DNA from: Lithodes maja
Taxonomy: Eukaryota > Arthropoda > Malacostraca > Decapoda > Lithodidae
NCBI GenBank assembly: GCA_037953745.1
Contig: JBAKBP010007924.1
Location: 31,449-95,448 of the forward strand
Length of the DNA: 64,000 nucleotides
Direction: 5' to 3'
The translations under genes were made by a program, and so were the position numbers. The notes under the pieces were generated by a model. The model ran no database searches, was not told the origin of the DNA, and worked only from the letters and a program-made list of their open reading frames with translations. Shown piece by piece: positions 31,561 through 43,300 of this stretch; the stretch's first letter is position 1; every line of letters begins with the position of its first letter.

Positions 31561-31841
31561 CCCTCTCCGTCTCATATGACGGTTCCGCCCAAAACTATCA
31601 AATGACGCTACTGCGTCACATGAGCCTAGTGAAATAGCTCAATAATAAGTTATATGACGCTTCTGCGTCATTTTGAGCACAGACAGTAAGTTAGGTAAGT
31701 TAGATCATAATCTGTCGATTGATGGCAACCCAAAATTCCTCCGACTCCTAACGGTCCCTCAGTGTGAGAAAGACTGTTGTGGGGGAAATACCGGGTGGTC
31801 TGCCAACCCGTAAGTAAGTTAAAATATCCTGTCTGAGGGGG
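31561..31841. mobile_element. TTAA-target MITE (family E3) in the G2 5' LTR
   Basis: A 281-bp element with ends CCCTCTCCGTCTCATAT and, from the right, CCCCCTCAGACAGGATAT, flanked by TTAA at 31557-31560 and 31842-31845. Repeated TGACGC...GCGTCA motifs occur inside. The matching part of the 3' LTR is outside the window, so there is no empty site to compare. Confidence 0.8.
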
Positions 31842-32029
31842 TTAATAAATGAGAGTATATAATTATTTATGTGTTTATTGTGTTTATTACAGCCTGATTG
31901 ATTACATAATTTTGAATAAAAACGTCTTCAATGTGTTCCTGTTGAGCATATATTGAATCTAAAAGTCCATAGTTGGATTTGAGTGAAGACAATAACGAAG
32001 CTAAGTTGTATTACATCCCGGCATAACAC

Positions 32030-32047
32030 TGGTGGCAGCGGTGACTC
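32030..32047 (+). promoter_or_regulatory. Candidate primer-binding site of G2
   Basis: TGGTGGCAGCGGTGACTC begins two bases after the LTR end and starts with TGG as expected for a tRNA-complementary primer site. Confidence 0.6.
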
Positions 32048-32125
32048 GATACGGCATATCAACAAGATTTCTTATATAAATTTTTTTTTAAAGTACTCAG
32101 TCAGCATTTTCACACAATATTCACC

Positions 32126-33009
32126 ATGGCAGCAATTAGATCACTTGATATTCCGGCATTCAAGCCAGAAGATTATGACATAATATATACTGTACATACC
32201 TGGAAATAGTCAAACCGGTCCTGGACATTATGTTCGGAAACGAGGACGCTTCCAAGGTCCACACGATAGTAGTGAAACTAGGGAAGTATGCAACCAAGGT
32301 ATCAGGGTATGTGCATGATAACATGCCTGGGTTAACCTGGGCACAATTTGAAACGTATGTAAAGACCGCTATTAATCCAGTACTTGGTCAGACCATTGCC
32401 GATAAAAAAATTCATGAGATCATATATTCAGGAGATTTAGACGGCACAATTGAGCAACTGCAACAAATAGCGATCAATGCGTTTCCAGAAGAAACTGCAG
32501 CACAACGGAAGAAGATCATGTTCAAGGCACTTGTGAGAATTTTGCCGGAAACATTGACGGATCACTTCTCCATTATTGAGCCTACGAATTATGACACGGA
32601 TATGCCGGTGATAAGGCGTATCATGGCTCTTAAAAAATCCAGGGAACAAGACAAGATAGCCATGATCAGCAAGGTGACCACGCATCCATCAGCAGTAGCA
32701 GCACCCATAAGTAGTCCAGTGGCTCCTTGTCTCAATGATAAAGCCGAGGAATGGGCCAGGATTAGGCCAGCTGATTGGAAACCATGCTCTGGACCGTGCA
32801 TGTTATGGTCGTTGAAAAGATCCTTCACGGAACTAACTAAGAAACGGACCAGGACACCAACCTGGTGGGCACAAATTCCCTGGATAAAGCCACGTAAGGT
32901 AGCCACTATCACTGAAGACGGAACAGCAGGGATAGAGGACGTACACAATGAAGAAGAGGCAGAACAGTATCTACCTGAGGCTGTGCAACCGGACCCTCAG
33001 GATTTTTAA
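32126..33009 (+). pseudogene. G2 Gag
   Basis: The likely start is ATG at 32126, about 100 bp after the primer-binding site. A disruption at about 32180-32205 breaks the frame, and the main open frame runs 32230-33009. The protein is a short gypsy-type gag: an N-terminal helical domain with MPGLTWAQFETYVKT, and a basic segment near the end. No CCHC zinc knuckle is visible; a CSGPCMLW stretch at about 32785-32810 may be a remnant. The role would be particle assembly. Confidence 0.65.
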
Positions 33010-33038
33010 AATGCCCCCCCAAACAAATAGTCGTCACA

Positions 33039-33919
33039 ATGGCGGGGGCTCATGATGGGACATCTTCAGATGGTCTCCCAATATACCAAAAGATCACACT
33101 CAACGGGGTGACAGTCCGACTTCTAATAGATACGGGAGCTTCCCGTTCATGCCTGTTCCTTCCGTTTTTCCAGAAGCATCACAATGCTTTCGGGAAGATA
33201 CAACCTTCCTCCATAATTCTTGTCAGTGCTAATGATCAAGTCATTCCAAATTTAGGACAGACTCTTCCCCTATACGTTAGCATCCCTGTTCCCCATCACG
33301 GAGTAGATAATTCATTTGTAATCTATAATCCTAATGAGACTAAGTACGATGGATAATTGGGCCTCGATCTCCTAATATCTTTGAGTGCCTCTATTGATTG
33401 TAGGCACCGCACCTTAACCTTTGCCCCACTTAAAAAAAAAAACAAAAACAAAAACAAAAAACCTGCCTTGAACCCCCTCAACAGTTAAAATCAAGCTCCC
33501 TACCTGCCCCCCTTAATCAAACAGCTAAATTACAGTTATCTATCTTTCCTTCATCTATTGAACAAGTCCTACCCCTCAAAACTTCAGAAGATGTGAAATA
33601 CAATACTCATATCATTTTTCAAGCTATCACTTCCACAACTGTGACAGTTCCTCCTTATCATGAAAAATGGATACCTTTGGTGCCCACCATCATGGGAGAT
33701 GTCATTTTGACCCCACACCTCCAAAGCCCTTTTAATGGAGCCTGCCTAACCGCTCCTAGCTTGCTACCAAATCAATTAAACTGTATTAAAATAGCCAATA
33801 TCTCAGATAAGCCAGTTACATTACCAAAAGGACTAGCCATTGGTGAGCTTGAGGTATACTCAGAAGAACTATCTGTACCTACAGATACTTCCCCTCAAAA
33901 TAAGACCCCCCCTTCCTGA
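33039..33919 (+). pseudogene. G2 aspartic protease and linker
   Basis: The protease active-site motif is LIDTGASRS near 33127-33153. An in-frame TAA at 33354-33356 interrupts the conserved segment just before LGLDLL, and an A-rich insertion at about 33430-33462 disturbs the next part. The frame 33593-33919 carries the linker towards RT, with VPPYHEKWIPL and LPKGLAIGEL. Non-functional as it stands. Confidence 0.75.
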
Positions 33920-33949
33920 TATTCCTTCCAATCTTACTACTTGTCAACA

Positions 33950-35507
33950 AACTGATCTCAGAAACTTACTGATATCATATCAGGACATATTCGCTACCTC
34001 CAGCTGAGACATGGGGAAAACCGACATGCTTCACCATCCTATACATACTGTAGGACGGCCCATAAAGCAACCAATCCGTCGGAAAAACTCGATTCAGAGA
34101 TAAGAAGAAGAGAAAAAAGTACAAGATATGCTTGCCACAGGAGTAGTCAAAACATCTACCAGCCCATGGTCTTCTCCGGTAGTACTCGTCTGGAAGAAAG
34201 ACGGATCAACCCGCTTCTGTATTGACTACCGACAACTGAATGACGTCACCATCAAGGATGCTACACCACTTCCCAGAATTGATGATTCCTTAGATTCCCT
34301 GCTTGGAGCAAAATGGTTCACTACCTTAGATCTTCAGGCAGGATATTACCAAGTTCCAGTATTGCCAAATCATCAACAAAAGACAGCTTTCTCCACCAGC
34401 CAAGGCAGACTCTATGAGTTTACTGTATTGCCTTTCGGTCTATGCAATGGCCCTGCCACATTCTCCAGGTTAATGGAATCTGTTCTACAAGGATTAACCT
34501 GGGAAATATGCCTGGCCTATTTAGACGACATTATTGTATTTGGGAAAACTTGGGCCGAACATTTACAAAGGCTACAACAAGTATTCCAGAGAATCAGGGA
34601 TGCCAGTTTAAATCTCAAACCGCCCAAATGTACCCTAGCTAAAACTAAAGTAAACTTTCTAGGACATGTTGTATCAGAACAGGGTATTTCACCAGATCCT
34701 AGTAAACTAGAAGCTATAAGCAAAATTACTCCTCCCACTAATGTCAAAGGAGTAAGAGCTTTCCTTGGATTGGCATCATATTATCGTAGATTTGTCAAGA
34801 ACTTTGCTACTATTGCCAAACCTTTACATGACCTTACTAAAAAAGACGAACCATTCCAGTGGACTGAACAACGCCTTCAAGCATTTCATAGTCTGAAAGA
34901 TAAACTAGTGGCATCTCCGGTAGTGTCATTTCCGGATTACACTTGTCCCTTCAGACTCTACACAGATGTTTCACAGTTCGGAATAGGAGCCATTCTTGGT
35001 CAAACTAGAGATGGCAAAGAACACATCATCGCCTGTGCCAGTCGCACTCTCAATCCGGCAGAAGTCAATTATCCAGTAACTAAAAGAGAGTGCCTAGGTA
35101 TGATATGGGCCCTTCAGTATTTCAAGGCATACTTGGCCGGTGTCAAAGTCACCATAATAACAGATCATCATGCCCTTCAATGGCTCTGTAAATCTGACAC
35201 AAAAAATGCATTGACTGTCAGATGGCGGGAATCATTAGAGGAATTCGACGTGGATATTGTTTATAGGCCAGGAAAACTCCATACCAATGCAGACGCCCTA
35301 TCAAGACTTCCCATCAATTCACAAGAGCACCAACTACAACATCAATTGGAGAATCAACCCATATTAGCCATCCATCATAAAGATTCGTTGGATGATGATC
35401 AACAAGACCTGTTATGTTGTTTGCAAAGACAGGATATACCAGAGTTGGATACCAAGCAAGATATTTTCACAACTAACCAGACGAGGAGACAATTTATTTA
35501 CCATTGA
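33950..35507 (+). pseudogene. G2 reverse transcriptase and RNase H
   Basis: A long open frame from 34128 to 35507, with degenerate RT sequence from about 33950 containing two stops. RT shows WSSPVVLVWKKDGS, FCIDYRQLN, the motif-A TLDLQAGYYQV, PFGLCNGPATF and the catalytic YLDD at about 34519-34530. RNase H shows LYTDVSQFGIGAILGQ (first catalytic D), the KREC segment with the glutamate and TDHHALQWL, then the LHTNADALSRLP end. Catalytic residues of both domains are present in the open part; the upstream stops prevent normal polyprotein synthesis. Confidence 0.88.
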
Positions 35508-35639
35508 TGGAAAAATTGTCATCACACCTCAAGCAGCCGTATCCACCATGCAATCTATTCATATGTATAATGGCATTCACCTAGCACAAAGAAAACTAAT
35601 TACCACGTTTCAGCAAGTATATTGGACCCCTTCCTCTTA
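35508..35639 (+). pseudogene. G2 integrase N-terminal zinc region, left part
   Basis: Sequence between the RNase H frame and the Harbinger insertion, with the QQVYWTPSS segment typical of the gypsy integrase zinc-binding region. It is continued at 47047. Confidence 0.7.
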
Positions 35640-35982
35640 AGCTTGGTTCACACATACACAAATTAACGTCCCGTCCGGCCCCGACCAAAACAAATAGGCA
35701 GGACGGCAGCAATCTGGAGTACGATTGGCCACGATGGCCGTTTCAACATGTTATGCTGCCGGCAGACGGTGCAGAACGGGGATTGGACTGGGAATGAACA
35801 GGGATTGGACGGCGAATTCACAGGGTCCATCGTCTCATGGTCCTGACGCCGCCGGCGACTTGATGCCACGACAAGTGCCGCTGGAGGCCGACATGAGAAG
35901 TCTGTGTCACGGCTGGACTGCGATGGCACTACGGCCACAATACGTTGGTCGCAGTGTCGTCGCTGATGGCCACCGTTCATGA

Positions 35983-35990
35983 TATAAAAG
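35983..35990 (+). promoter_or_regulatory. TATA box of the Harbinger transposase gene
   Basis: TATAAAAG in a GC-rich context lies about 66 bp upstream of the transposase start codon at 36056. It makes the in-frame upstream ATG at 35945 unlikely to be the start. Confidence 0.7.
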
Positions 35991-36055
35991 GGGCGTGCCA
36001 CAGACACACCTGTACAGTCAACCAGGTGCCCCAGACGAAGCAACATCTCCTCAAC

Positions 36056-37545
36056 ATGGACGACCACAGCCATCTATATACTCAATTACAGATATACAAG
36101 GTGTGCAACCAACTGCGTGACACTCTATTGACCTTCACCCAAGTCTTAACCAGACTTCAGAAGTATATCAATAGGAAGAAGCGAAGTGTGTGGGTGAAGC
36201 CATATCTTATGAGGAGGGAGACCTATGGCCACTACCACACTCTCATGAAGGAATTGGCAGCAGAGGACCAAGAACTGTACCAGAGTTTCCTGCGGATCAA
36301 TGAGGATCTCTTCAATGAGATCTGTGAGCGTGTGCGGCCTCGGCTGGAGAAGAAGAAGAACACCTTCTGGAGGAGGCTGGAGGTAGGACTGAGAGTGGCC
36401 ATAACATTGAGATTTCTCACAAGTGGGAACACCTACGCCAGTCTCAGATACTCCTTCCGTGTGGCCAAGAACACCATCTGCCTACTTATTCCCGAGACGT
36501 GCGAGGCCATTGTTGAGGCCTTTGGCGAAGAGGTGTTCTACTTCCCGAAGACACCAGAGGAATGGCAAGTTATAGCCAATAGGTTCGCAAGTCGGTGGGA
36601 CTTAACTCACGCCCTAGGGGCGGTCGATGGGAAGCACGTTCGGATCAGGAACCCAGCATTCAGTGGATCTAAGTACTTTAATTATAAGAAATTCTTCTCT
36701 GTGGGACTGCTTGCACTCGTAGATGCAGACTACAAGTTTATCCATGTAGACATTGGCAGCCCTGGATGCGAGTCTGACTCAGGGTGCTTCAACAAATCGC
36801 CCCTAAACCAGCTCATCGACTCAAATGAGGCCAACTTCCCCCCACCTGAGCCCCTGCCAGGGGCACCTGATGATCAAGAAATACCCTACTACTTCGTCGG
36901 TGACAATGCCTTCAGCCTTCGTCTGTGGATGATGATTCCCTATCCACAACGGGGCCTGGGTCATGATGGAAGGATATACAACTACCGGCTATCAAGAGCA
37001 CGACGAGTGGTGGAGAACGCCTTCGGAATCCTAGAAAACAGGTGAGCATGTAAAGAACATCAAGAATTTTGTTTTGGTATGTGAGAGTAATATTATTTTA
37101 AAGAGCGACCTTGTTGACCCTGGTCTCTGGGTATTCTCCTGGGTGACCTAGATGTGTGTGAATTTTGTTTTGTCTAGTTCAGTATATTTTGATAGAACTA
37201 AACTTAAAAATGTCCTTAAATTCCTCCTTTTATGGTTTTCCTGTTTTTGCTCTGTCTTGAGTCGGCCACCCCCAAGGAAAAAATTAATAAAAATAAAATA
37301 AAATATATAAAATAGAGGAAAATAACAAAAAATAAAAATAGGAAAAGTGGGGAATGGGCCTGAGCATATAGATAGATAGATAGAAATAATTTATGACAAT
37401 GAAATTTCTCTAATCATCTGCCCATCCAACCCACAGGTTCAGAGTTCTACACACCGCCATCACCATCACCCCACACACGATTGAGTCAGTGGTGATGGCA
37501 TGCTGCACCCTCCATAACCTCTTGAGGACGACCATCGAGCCGTGA
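36056..37545 (+). CDS. Harbinger DDE transposase (two exons)
   Basis: Exon 1 is 36056-37041 and exon 2 is 37437-37545. The donor is CAG|GTGAGC at 37041/37042 and the acceptor CCCACAG|GTTC at 37436/37437, and the frame is kept across them. The product is 364 residues, normal for HARBI1-like transposases. The catalytic core of the DDE_Tnp_4 type is visible: GAVDGKHV with the first Asp near residue 195, FVGDNAF with the second Asp near 285, and VVENAFG with the Glu near 320. After the splice the conserved FRVLHT and ACCTLHNLL segment follows. The N-terminal part has a helical region with RPRLEKKKNTFWR and a TLRFLTSG block. No stop or frameshift is present, so this copy looks coding-competent. 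It would cut and paste elements with matching terminal repeats, probably together with the MADF protein. Confidence 0.9.
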
Positions 37546-37860
37546 CCTGGACCAGGAAGACCCAGAAACACACCGGGTTACCCGCGGCACCTGGAGAGAT
37601 GGCCACATGATTCCGAGTGCCCCCTCCCATCCAGGTAGCAACACTGGCAGCCAGGGTGGAAAAAGGGTGAGAGAATACCTCACGCAGTACTTCAACTCAC
37701 CAGCTGGGAGTGTTTCGTGGCACGAGACGACGATGATTTAGGTGAGAAAACCAATATTCTTTATACTTATTCCATGTCTTTTGCGAGTTCATTTAAATCA
37801 TGATTAGTGCATTTCTTTTGTTATCGAATTGTATTTGTAATTTAGTCTTGTTAATCGTAC
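37546..37860. other. Harbinger 3' flank of the transposase gene
   Basis: About 315 bp between the transposase stop and the 3' end of the CR1 LINE. It is AT-rich with no recognisable gene, and probably contains the transposase 3' UTR. Confidence 0.5.
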
Positions 37861-40150
37861 TATAAGAACATAAGAACATAAGAAAATGGGAGTCTGCAGA
37901 AAGCCGATTGAACGCAGTATTCCAGAAGAGGGCGGACTAAGGAATTGTAAAGGGTTAGGATAACTTCTTTGGATTTATGCTCAAATGACCTGCCTATAAA
38001 GCCAATTATTTTGTTTGCCATCTTAACAACTTCTGAACATTGTTGACTCGGTTTTAGGTTACTCGATATTGTTACTCCCAGATCAGTTTCTCTGTTTACA
38101 TTCTTAAGCTGAGTGCCATTCATCGAATAGTTTGCTTTCTCATTTAGGTATCCGATATGTAGTACTTTACATTTATCCGCATTGAAACTCATTTGCCAAA
38201 TTTGGGCCCAACATGACAATTTATCTAGATTGTGTTGCATATCGTCAACTTGTTCTTTTGAGAGTACGTTATTTGCAATTTTTGTATCGTCAGCAAATTT
38301 TGAGATTGTACAGGTGAGACCCTCATCTATGTCGTTGATGTAAATTAGAAAGAGAATTGGTCCTAGTACCGATCCCTGGGGTACCCCGCTACTTACATTG
38401 GTCCATTTTGATGCCTTACCGTTTATGACTACTCTTTGCTTTCTGTCGCTGAGCCAATTTTCTATCCATTTCAACACACCGTCTTGTATTCCATGCGCTT
38501 TTAGTTTTAGCAGTAAACGTTTGTGGGGAACTTTGTCAAAGGCCTTTTGAAAATCAAGGTATATAATATCTACAGCTTTACTCTCATCGTAGAGGTTGAG
38601 GATATCGTGGAAGAAGTCTAAGAGGTTTGTTAAACAGGAACGTTTTTTACGAAAGCCGTGTTGAGTAGCTTTAAGTATGTTATTTTCCTCTAAGTGATTT
38701 ACGAGTCTGTCTCGTATGACCGTTTCTAGCATTTTACATACAACTGAGGTTAAGCTAATTGGACGATAGTTACTGGATAGGGATTTGCTGCCTTTTTTGA
38801 ATATCGGTGTTACGTTGGCTAGCTTCCACTGATCGGGCATAGTTCCAGACTGCAAGGATTTATTGAATAGTAATGTCAGTGGTTTAGAGAGCTCATCCTT
38901 AGCTTCCTTTAGAACTCTAGGCGAGATTGTATCAGGTCCAGGCATTTTATTTACCTTGAGTTTATCTAAACAATTCAATACTTCTCTCTCTGTAACGGTG
39001 ATATTGCTTAAAACATCTGAATTATCAATCTGAATCGGCGATGGTGTAGGGATATCACTGAGGTCTTCTGTTGTAAAAACTGATGCAAAGAAGGTATTGA
39101 GGGCATTACTCATTTGTTCTTCGTCTTTGGTGTATTCTCCATTTTCATCGACTAACGGTCCAACAGTTGAAGTAACTACTTTTTTCTTTCTGATATAACT
39201 ATAGAATTATTTCGGGTTTGTTTTACTTTGATTCGCAATATGTAACTCTAAGGTCTTTTTACTTTGCTTAATTAACTTTTTGGCTTTGCGTCGTAGCTCT
39301 ACAAATTTCAGCCGTTCTTCGTCATTTTGTGAGGATTTTAATCTATCATTAGCAAATTTTTTAGCAAGCAGGCAGTTTGAAATATCTTTATTCCACCATT
39401 TGGGCTTATTATTTTGGCCTGGACGCCGAGTTTTCGATGGTATGCAGTCTTGCACTGCTTTTGGGTAAGTGGCTTCGAATAACTTCCAAGATGTATTTAT
39501 GTTGTTATTGTGAATTAAAAAGCTCCAGTCAGTTTCTTTAAACATAGCTCTAAGTTTATGGAAGTTTGCTTTCTTGAAATTAGGGACTTTTTCGATGCTA
39601 CTATTTGGTTCGTTACTAGTAAACTTTAAAGTGAAAGTTATCGTATGATGGTCGCTGTTACGGAATTCATCACCAACATTCAAATTCTCTATTAATTCTT
39701 CTTTTGTTGCAAGTACAATGTCAAGAACGTTATTACCACGGGTCGGCGTTCCAACAAATTGATAAAGCGAACTCTCTTGCAAGTTCGTATACAAGTCATG
39801 TCCGGAGTGTGAAGTAAGAGTATCGCCCCACTTGGTCACAGGTAAATTAAAGTCACCAAAAATTACGGTATCTTGTGAGTTACTTACATCTGCAATTTGT
39901 TCGTAAATTTCTCGGTCAGTTTGCACTGATTGAGCTGGAGGTCTGTATATTAATGCAAGTATTATTTTGGTACCTTTATTATTCTTTATTAGCACAAAAG
40001 ATGCGTCGACGTTCACAATTTGAGGTTTTGACCTCCATTTCGATTTATTCGGCTTTTCTCAAACATTACATAACCATGTGTATACTCCTACCCTGGGGTG
40101 TCTTTAATAATAAATTATTTCTACGTGGTTATGGATTTCCAGAAATAGAC
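37861..40150 (-). pseudogene. CR1-like LINE with internal 3' deletion
   Basis: A minus-strand non-LTR element. The endonuclease half (about 40150-39207) shows IYRPP, VIFGDFNLP and SDHHTI. The RT half (39203-37930) shows NKMPGPDTISP, NYRPISLTS, the motif-A YLDFQKAFDKVPH, GVPQGSVLGP and FADD at about 38290-38301. The two halves are in the same frame, separated only by a TAA at 39207-39209. At about 37930 the ORF jumps from LLEYCVQ straight into sequence near the 3' end, so the C-terminal region is deleted. The 3' terminus carries AAGAACAT repeats (37865-37888), a CR1-style tandem tail. The 5' end is truncated within the endonuclease. Confidence 0.85.
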
Positions 40151-40259
40151 TATTAATAAATACTTGTTTTTAAGGAAAAGTTACAATAAATGTTATAAGT
40201 AAAGTAAAGAAATTGAACAAGGATACATTCTGCGGCAATAGTAAAAAAAAAATGTAACA

Positions 40260-40261
<2 letters not shown>

Positions 40262-40301
<40 letters not shown>

Positions 40302-40303
40302 TA
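40262..40303. repeat. (TA)n microsatellite
   Basis: A pure TA repeat within Harbinger, just past the end of the MADF gene's second exon. Confidence 0.9.
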
Positions 40304-40319
40304 AAGACATAGCAGTAAT

Positions 40320-43300
40320 TCAACACACTTGCGTACAACCAAGGCTCCTGGGTTTCTGCCGGACGATGTGGGTGGCCAGGAAGGAGAAAACCTCGATAAT
40401 CCACTTGTCCCTCTCTGTGAGGTTCTTGGGGGCACCCGAACCACTCTTGGGGGCAGTCAGCTTCCCGTATCTTGTCCTCATCGTCTCCAGGAAGTGCCGG
40501 ACAAGCCCTCCTGTGAGTGAAAGTGGAGGAGAGGGTTTTTAGTTCACATATTCAACGTCTGTTAAGCCATACAACTACAATAGTTTAACGCAATCTATAC
40601 AAGACGATAATCAAACCAATAACTGAAAAATATATACTTATCTATTATGATTCAGTAAAAAGAGAAGGGGGACGTTTTCAAGGTTATTGGCAGGGGTGTA
40701 AGGGTAAAAATAAAAAAACTACATTTACTGAGTGTAGGGGTGACATTCCTTGGCGAGTTCAAAGGTCACCACTATGGCGCTGAGAGGCCTCCCTCTCCTC
40801 CCCCCCCCCCCCCCCCCCATTGTATCCTAATGACTCTCCCATTGTCCCACCTAATCCCACAGGTTTCACACCTCACCCTTTCCACCCGTGGAAATTTCCA
40901 TTAGACACTTATCTATTCTGAATATATTTGTTTTCCCAAATTTCATGTAACAAAAACAACCGTAAACATAAAACGAGCAACTCTCCAACCCAAGAGTGAA
41001 AAGTTACTCTCAAACTTTCTTCTACTCAACAGCTGAGCTCTGGAACTCTCTCCCAGAATCAGTCTTTCCCTCTTCCTATGACTTAAATTGCTTCAAACTC
41101 TGTGTGTCCAGGCATTTTGGCTCGAACGTCCCTTGATTTTGGCCCTGTCACTCTTTCAACTATGGGGGAGGCACTCGCTATAGGCAGTTCTGCCTTTTGC
41201 CTCCCTCAATCACATAGGAAAAAAAATAGCTATACAAAAATAACTCTTGCAGAAAAAATAACATAAGTGTTGTGCAATCTTGATACACAGAAGATAATTA
41301 CAGTAGGCCTATATAAGAAAATACAAGTTATGTTATTCCCTCCATTGGGGTTTGTAATGGAGGATTAATGTTAAGAACGGATATTCATTATATATATATA
41401 TATATATATATACAGTATTGTTACGACCGGCACTACAAAATAAACAAGGGCACTTAACCCGGGAGCTGCGGGGAGACTCTTAAGAGTTCCCCGGCGGACT
41501 GCGGGAAGACTCTTGAGAGTAAGTAAAATAAAAAATCAACTTTTGACATCGAAAAAAAATATATATATTTTTATTTTTTTATTTTTTATTTTTTTTTGGC
41601 CCCTGGGCCATGCAAAATCTCAGTCCTCTACCTCCCCTCCTTCCCCACTTTCCTCCTCTCCTTCAGTTATCACCTATTTTCCCTATTATTCCCTTATTCT
41701 GAGGTATATTTTCGTGCTAACATTAGCGAGTTGCAAGCAGGGTGTTGTCATCACTGATGGTAAGCGAGTGCAAGAGAGAGAGAGAGAGTATCGATCGACT
41801 GTGTCTCAGTGGCCTTGGGGGAAATTGGCGGGAAAGCAGTTTGCCTCACCCATACATTATACAACTCGAGGGCTATATCTCCGATTTTGACCATCCAAAC
41901 GCTATTTTCACTCGTTTTATTGTTGTTTCAGGTTAATACCTTTATAATCAACCCATAATAGGTGCATATGGATAATTATTAATGCTATTAATGGTACAAT
42001 GAATATTTTAGTGACGGAAACACCTCAAATACGTCAGCACAGGGGGACGTTTTCAATTACCCCCATGCGCACTTGTTAGGTTAATAATGGACTAGATGAT
42101 AGGCTATATCTGCATCAACGGCCATTTGTTATATCTATTACAACGGTACTCTAATTCCAAACCCTCGAACTATTACGCCGGTGAACAAAAACACTTAAAA
42201 CCCTCCAGAGTTAATCTACTGGATAACGGGGTATCAATTAACTGGGTTTTAGTGCACTTCTACAAAGGCTTTCCGGTGACGGCAAAGCCAACTCACAACA
42301 GGAGTACTTTACGTTACGAAAATGCTCTAAAGTGATAACAATGCTTGAATAAACTATCATAAGATTTAATAAAGGAATATATGCTTACGTTAACTTTAGT
42401 GTGAGTCTGTACTCAACACTAAACTCTTCAATGCTCTATGAAAACACTGGAAGTCTAGTCCTACAGTAATCAGATATGGAATCTTCTGAAAAGGTCTGAT
42501 GCTCTAAGATGCTCGTTAATATAGAACAGAAATAATGCAGGGGCAGGACACCAAAGCGTGTATCTTAAATACACCAAAAAGTAGGATACATATATATAAC
42601 AAGGGAGTGCAACAACTCTGTGACAGCACTAATAATAACCACTCAGAACCACTTAGGCGGGTGCCCAACCCTGAAAGGGGTTGAAATAGGGGAGCTATCC
42701 CCCCGCCAAAGGCGGCTTTCTAGGGCCTTTCCTAGCTGATGCCGAGGGGATTGGGTTCTAGTCATGTGGTGATGGGCTGGTCTATCAGAGTGAGAACTGA
42801 GCGATCTCTGCCATACCCATAGCTTAATCTGACTGTTCCTTTTACTTATATATTTTCTAAATCTCAAGTGACGGCGTCTCTTCCGTGGATTGACCTCCCA
42901 ATCTACCAAGATTGGAAGCCAAAGCGTCACATTTTTCCTTTGCCCCTCAACTTTCTCTTCATAATTGCTGAGAGGCACAGGGCCTTGGGTGGGGCTTTGG
43001 TTTCCCGGGCGTTTCCGCACCCTCCTCAGCTCCCCGCCATGGAGTGGCTTCGGTCACCCAGGCTTTATTGTGGTAGGCAGGGAGGGTTCTGTGGGAGCGC
43101 TCGGTTATGGCCTTGGTCTTGCTTGGGGCCTTGGGGCTGTTCGGCCAGGCAGCCTGGGGAACAGCAACAACAACAACAACAACCACTCAGAAACAGTACT
43201 TCCTTAGCCAACGTAACAGCCAAACTGGGTTGTGCACTATGCATCAACCAAGGCTAAAATAAGGCGTGAATAATTCCTAAAGCATACACAATGAAAGTTA

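Larger units (their letters stand above)
28473..32028 (+). repeat. G2 5' LTR with three TTAA-target insertions
   Basis: Starts TGAAGTAACAGGG (as at 49284) and ends CATAACA at 32028. Its length without the three insertions is about 2.24 kb. The sequence 28473-31160 is repeated in the 3' LTR at 49284-50349 plus 58572-59187. Confidence 0.85.

Noticed and set aside
42868..43257. Short ORFs in the 532-bp insertion
   Set aside because: Several overlapping frames on both strands, no domain, and the frames run across the insertion boundary.
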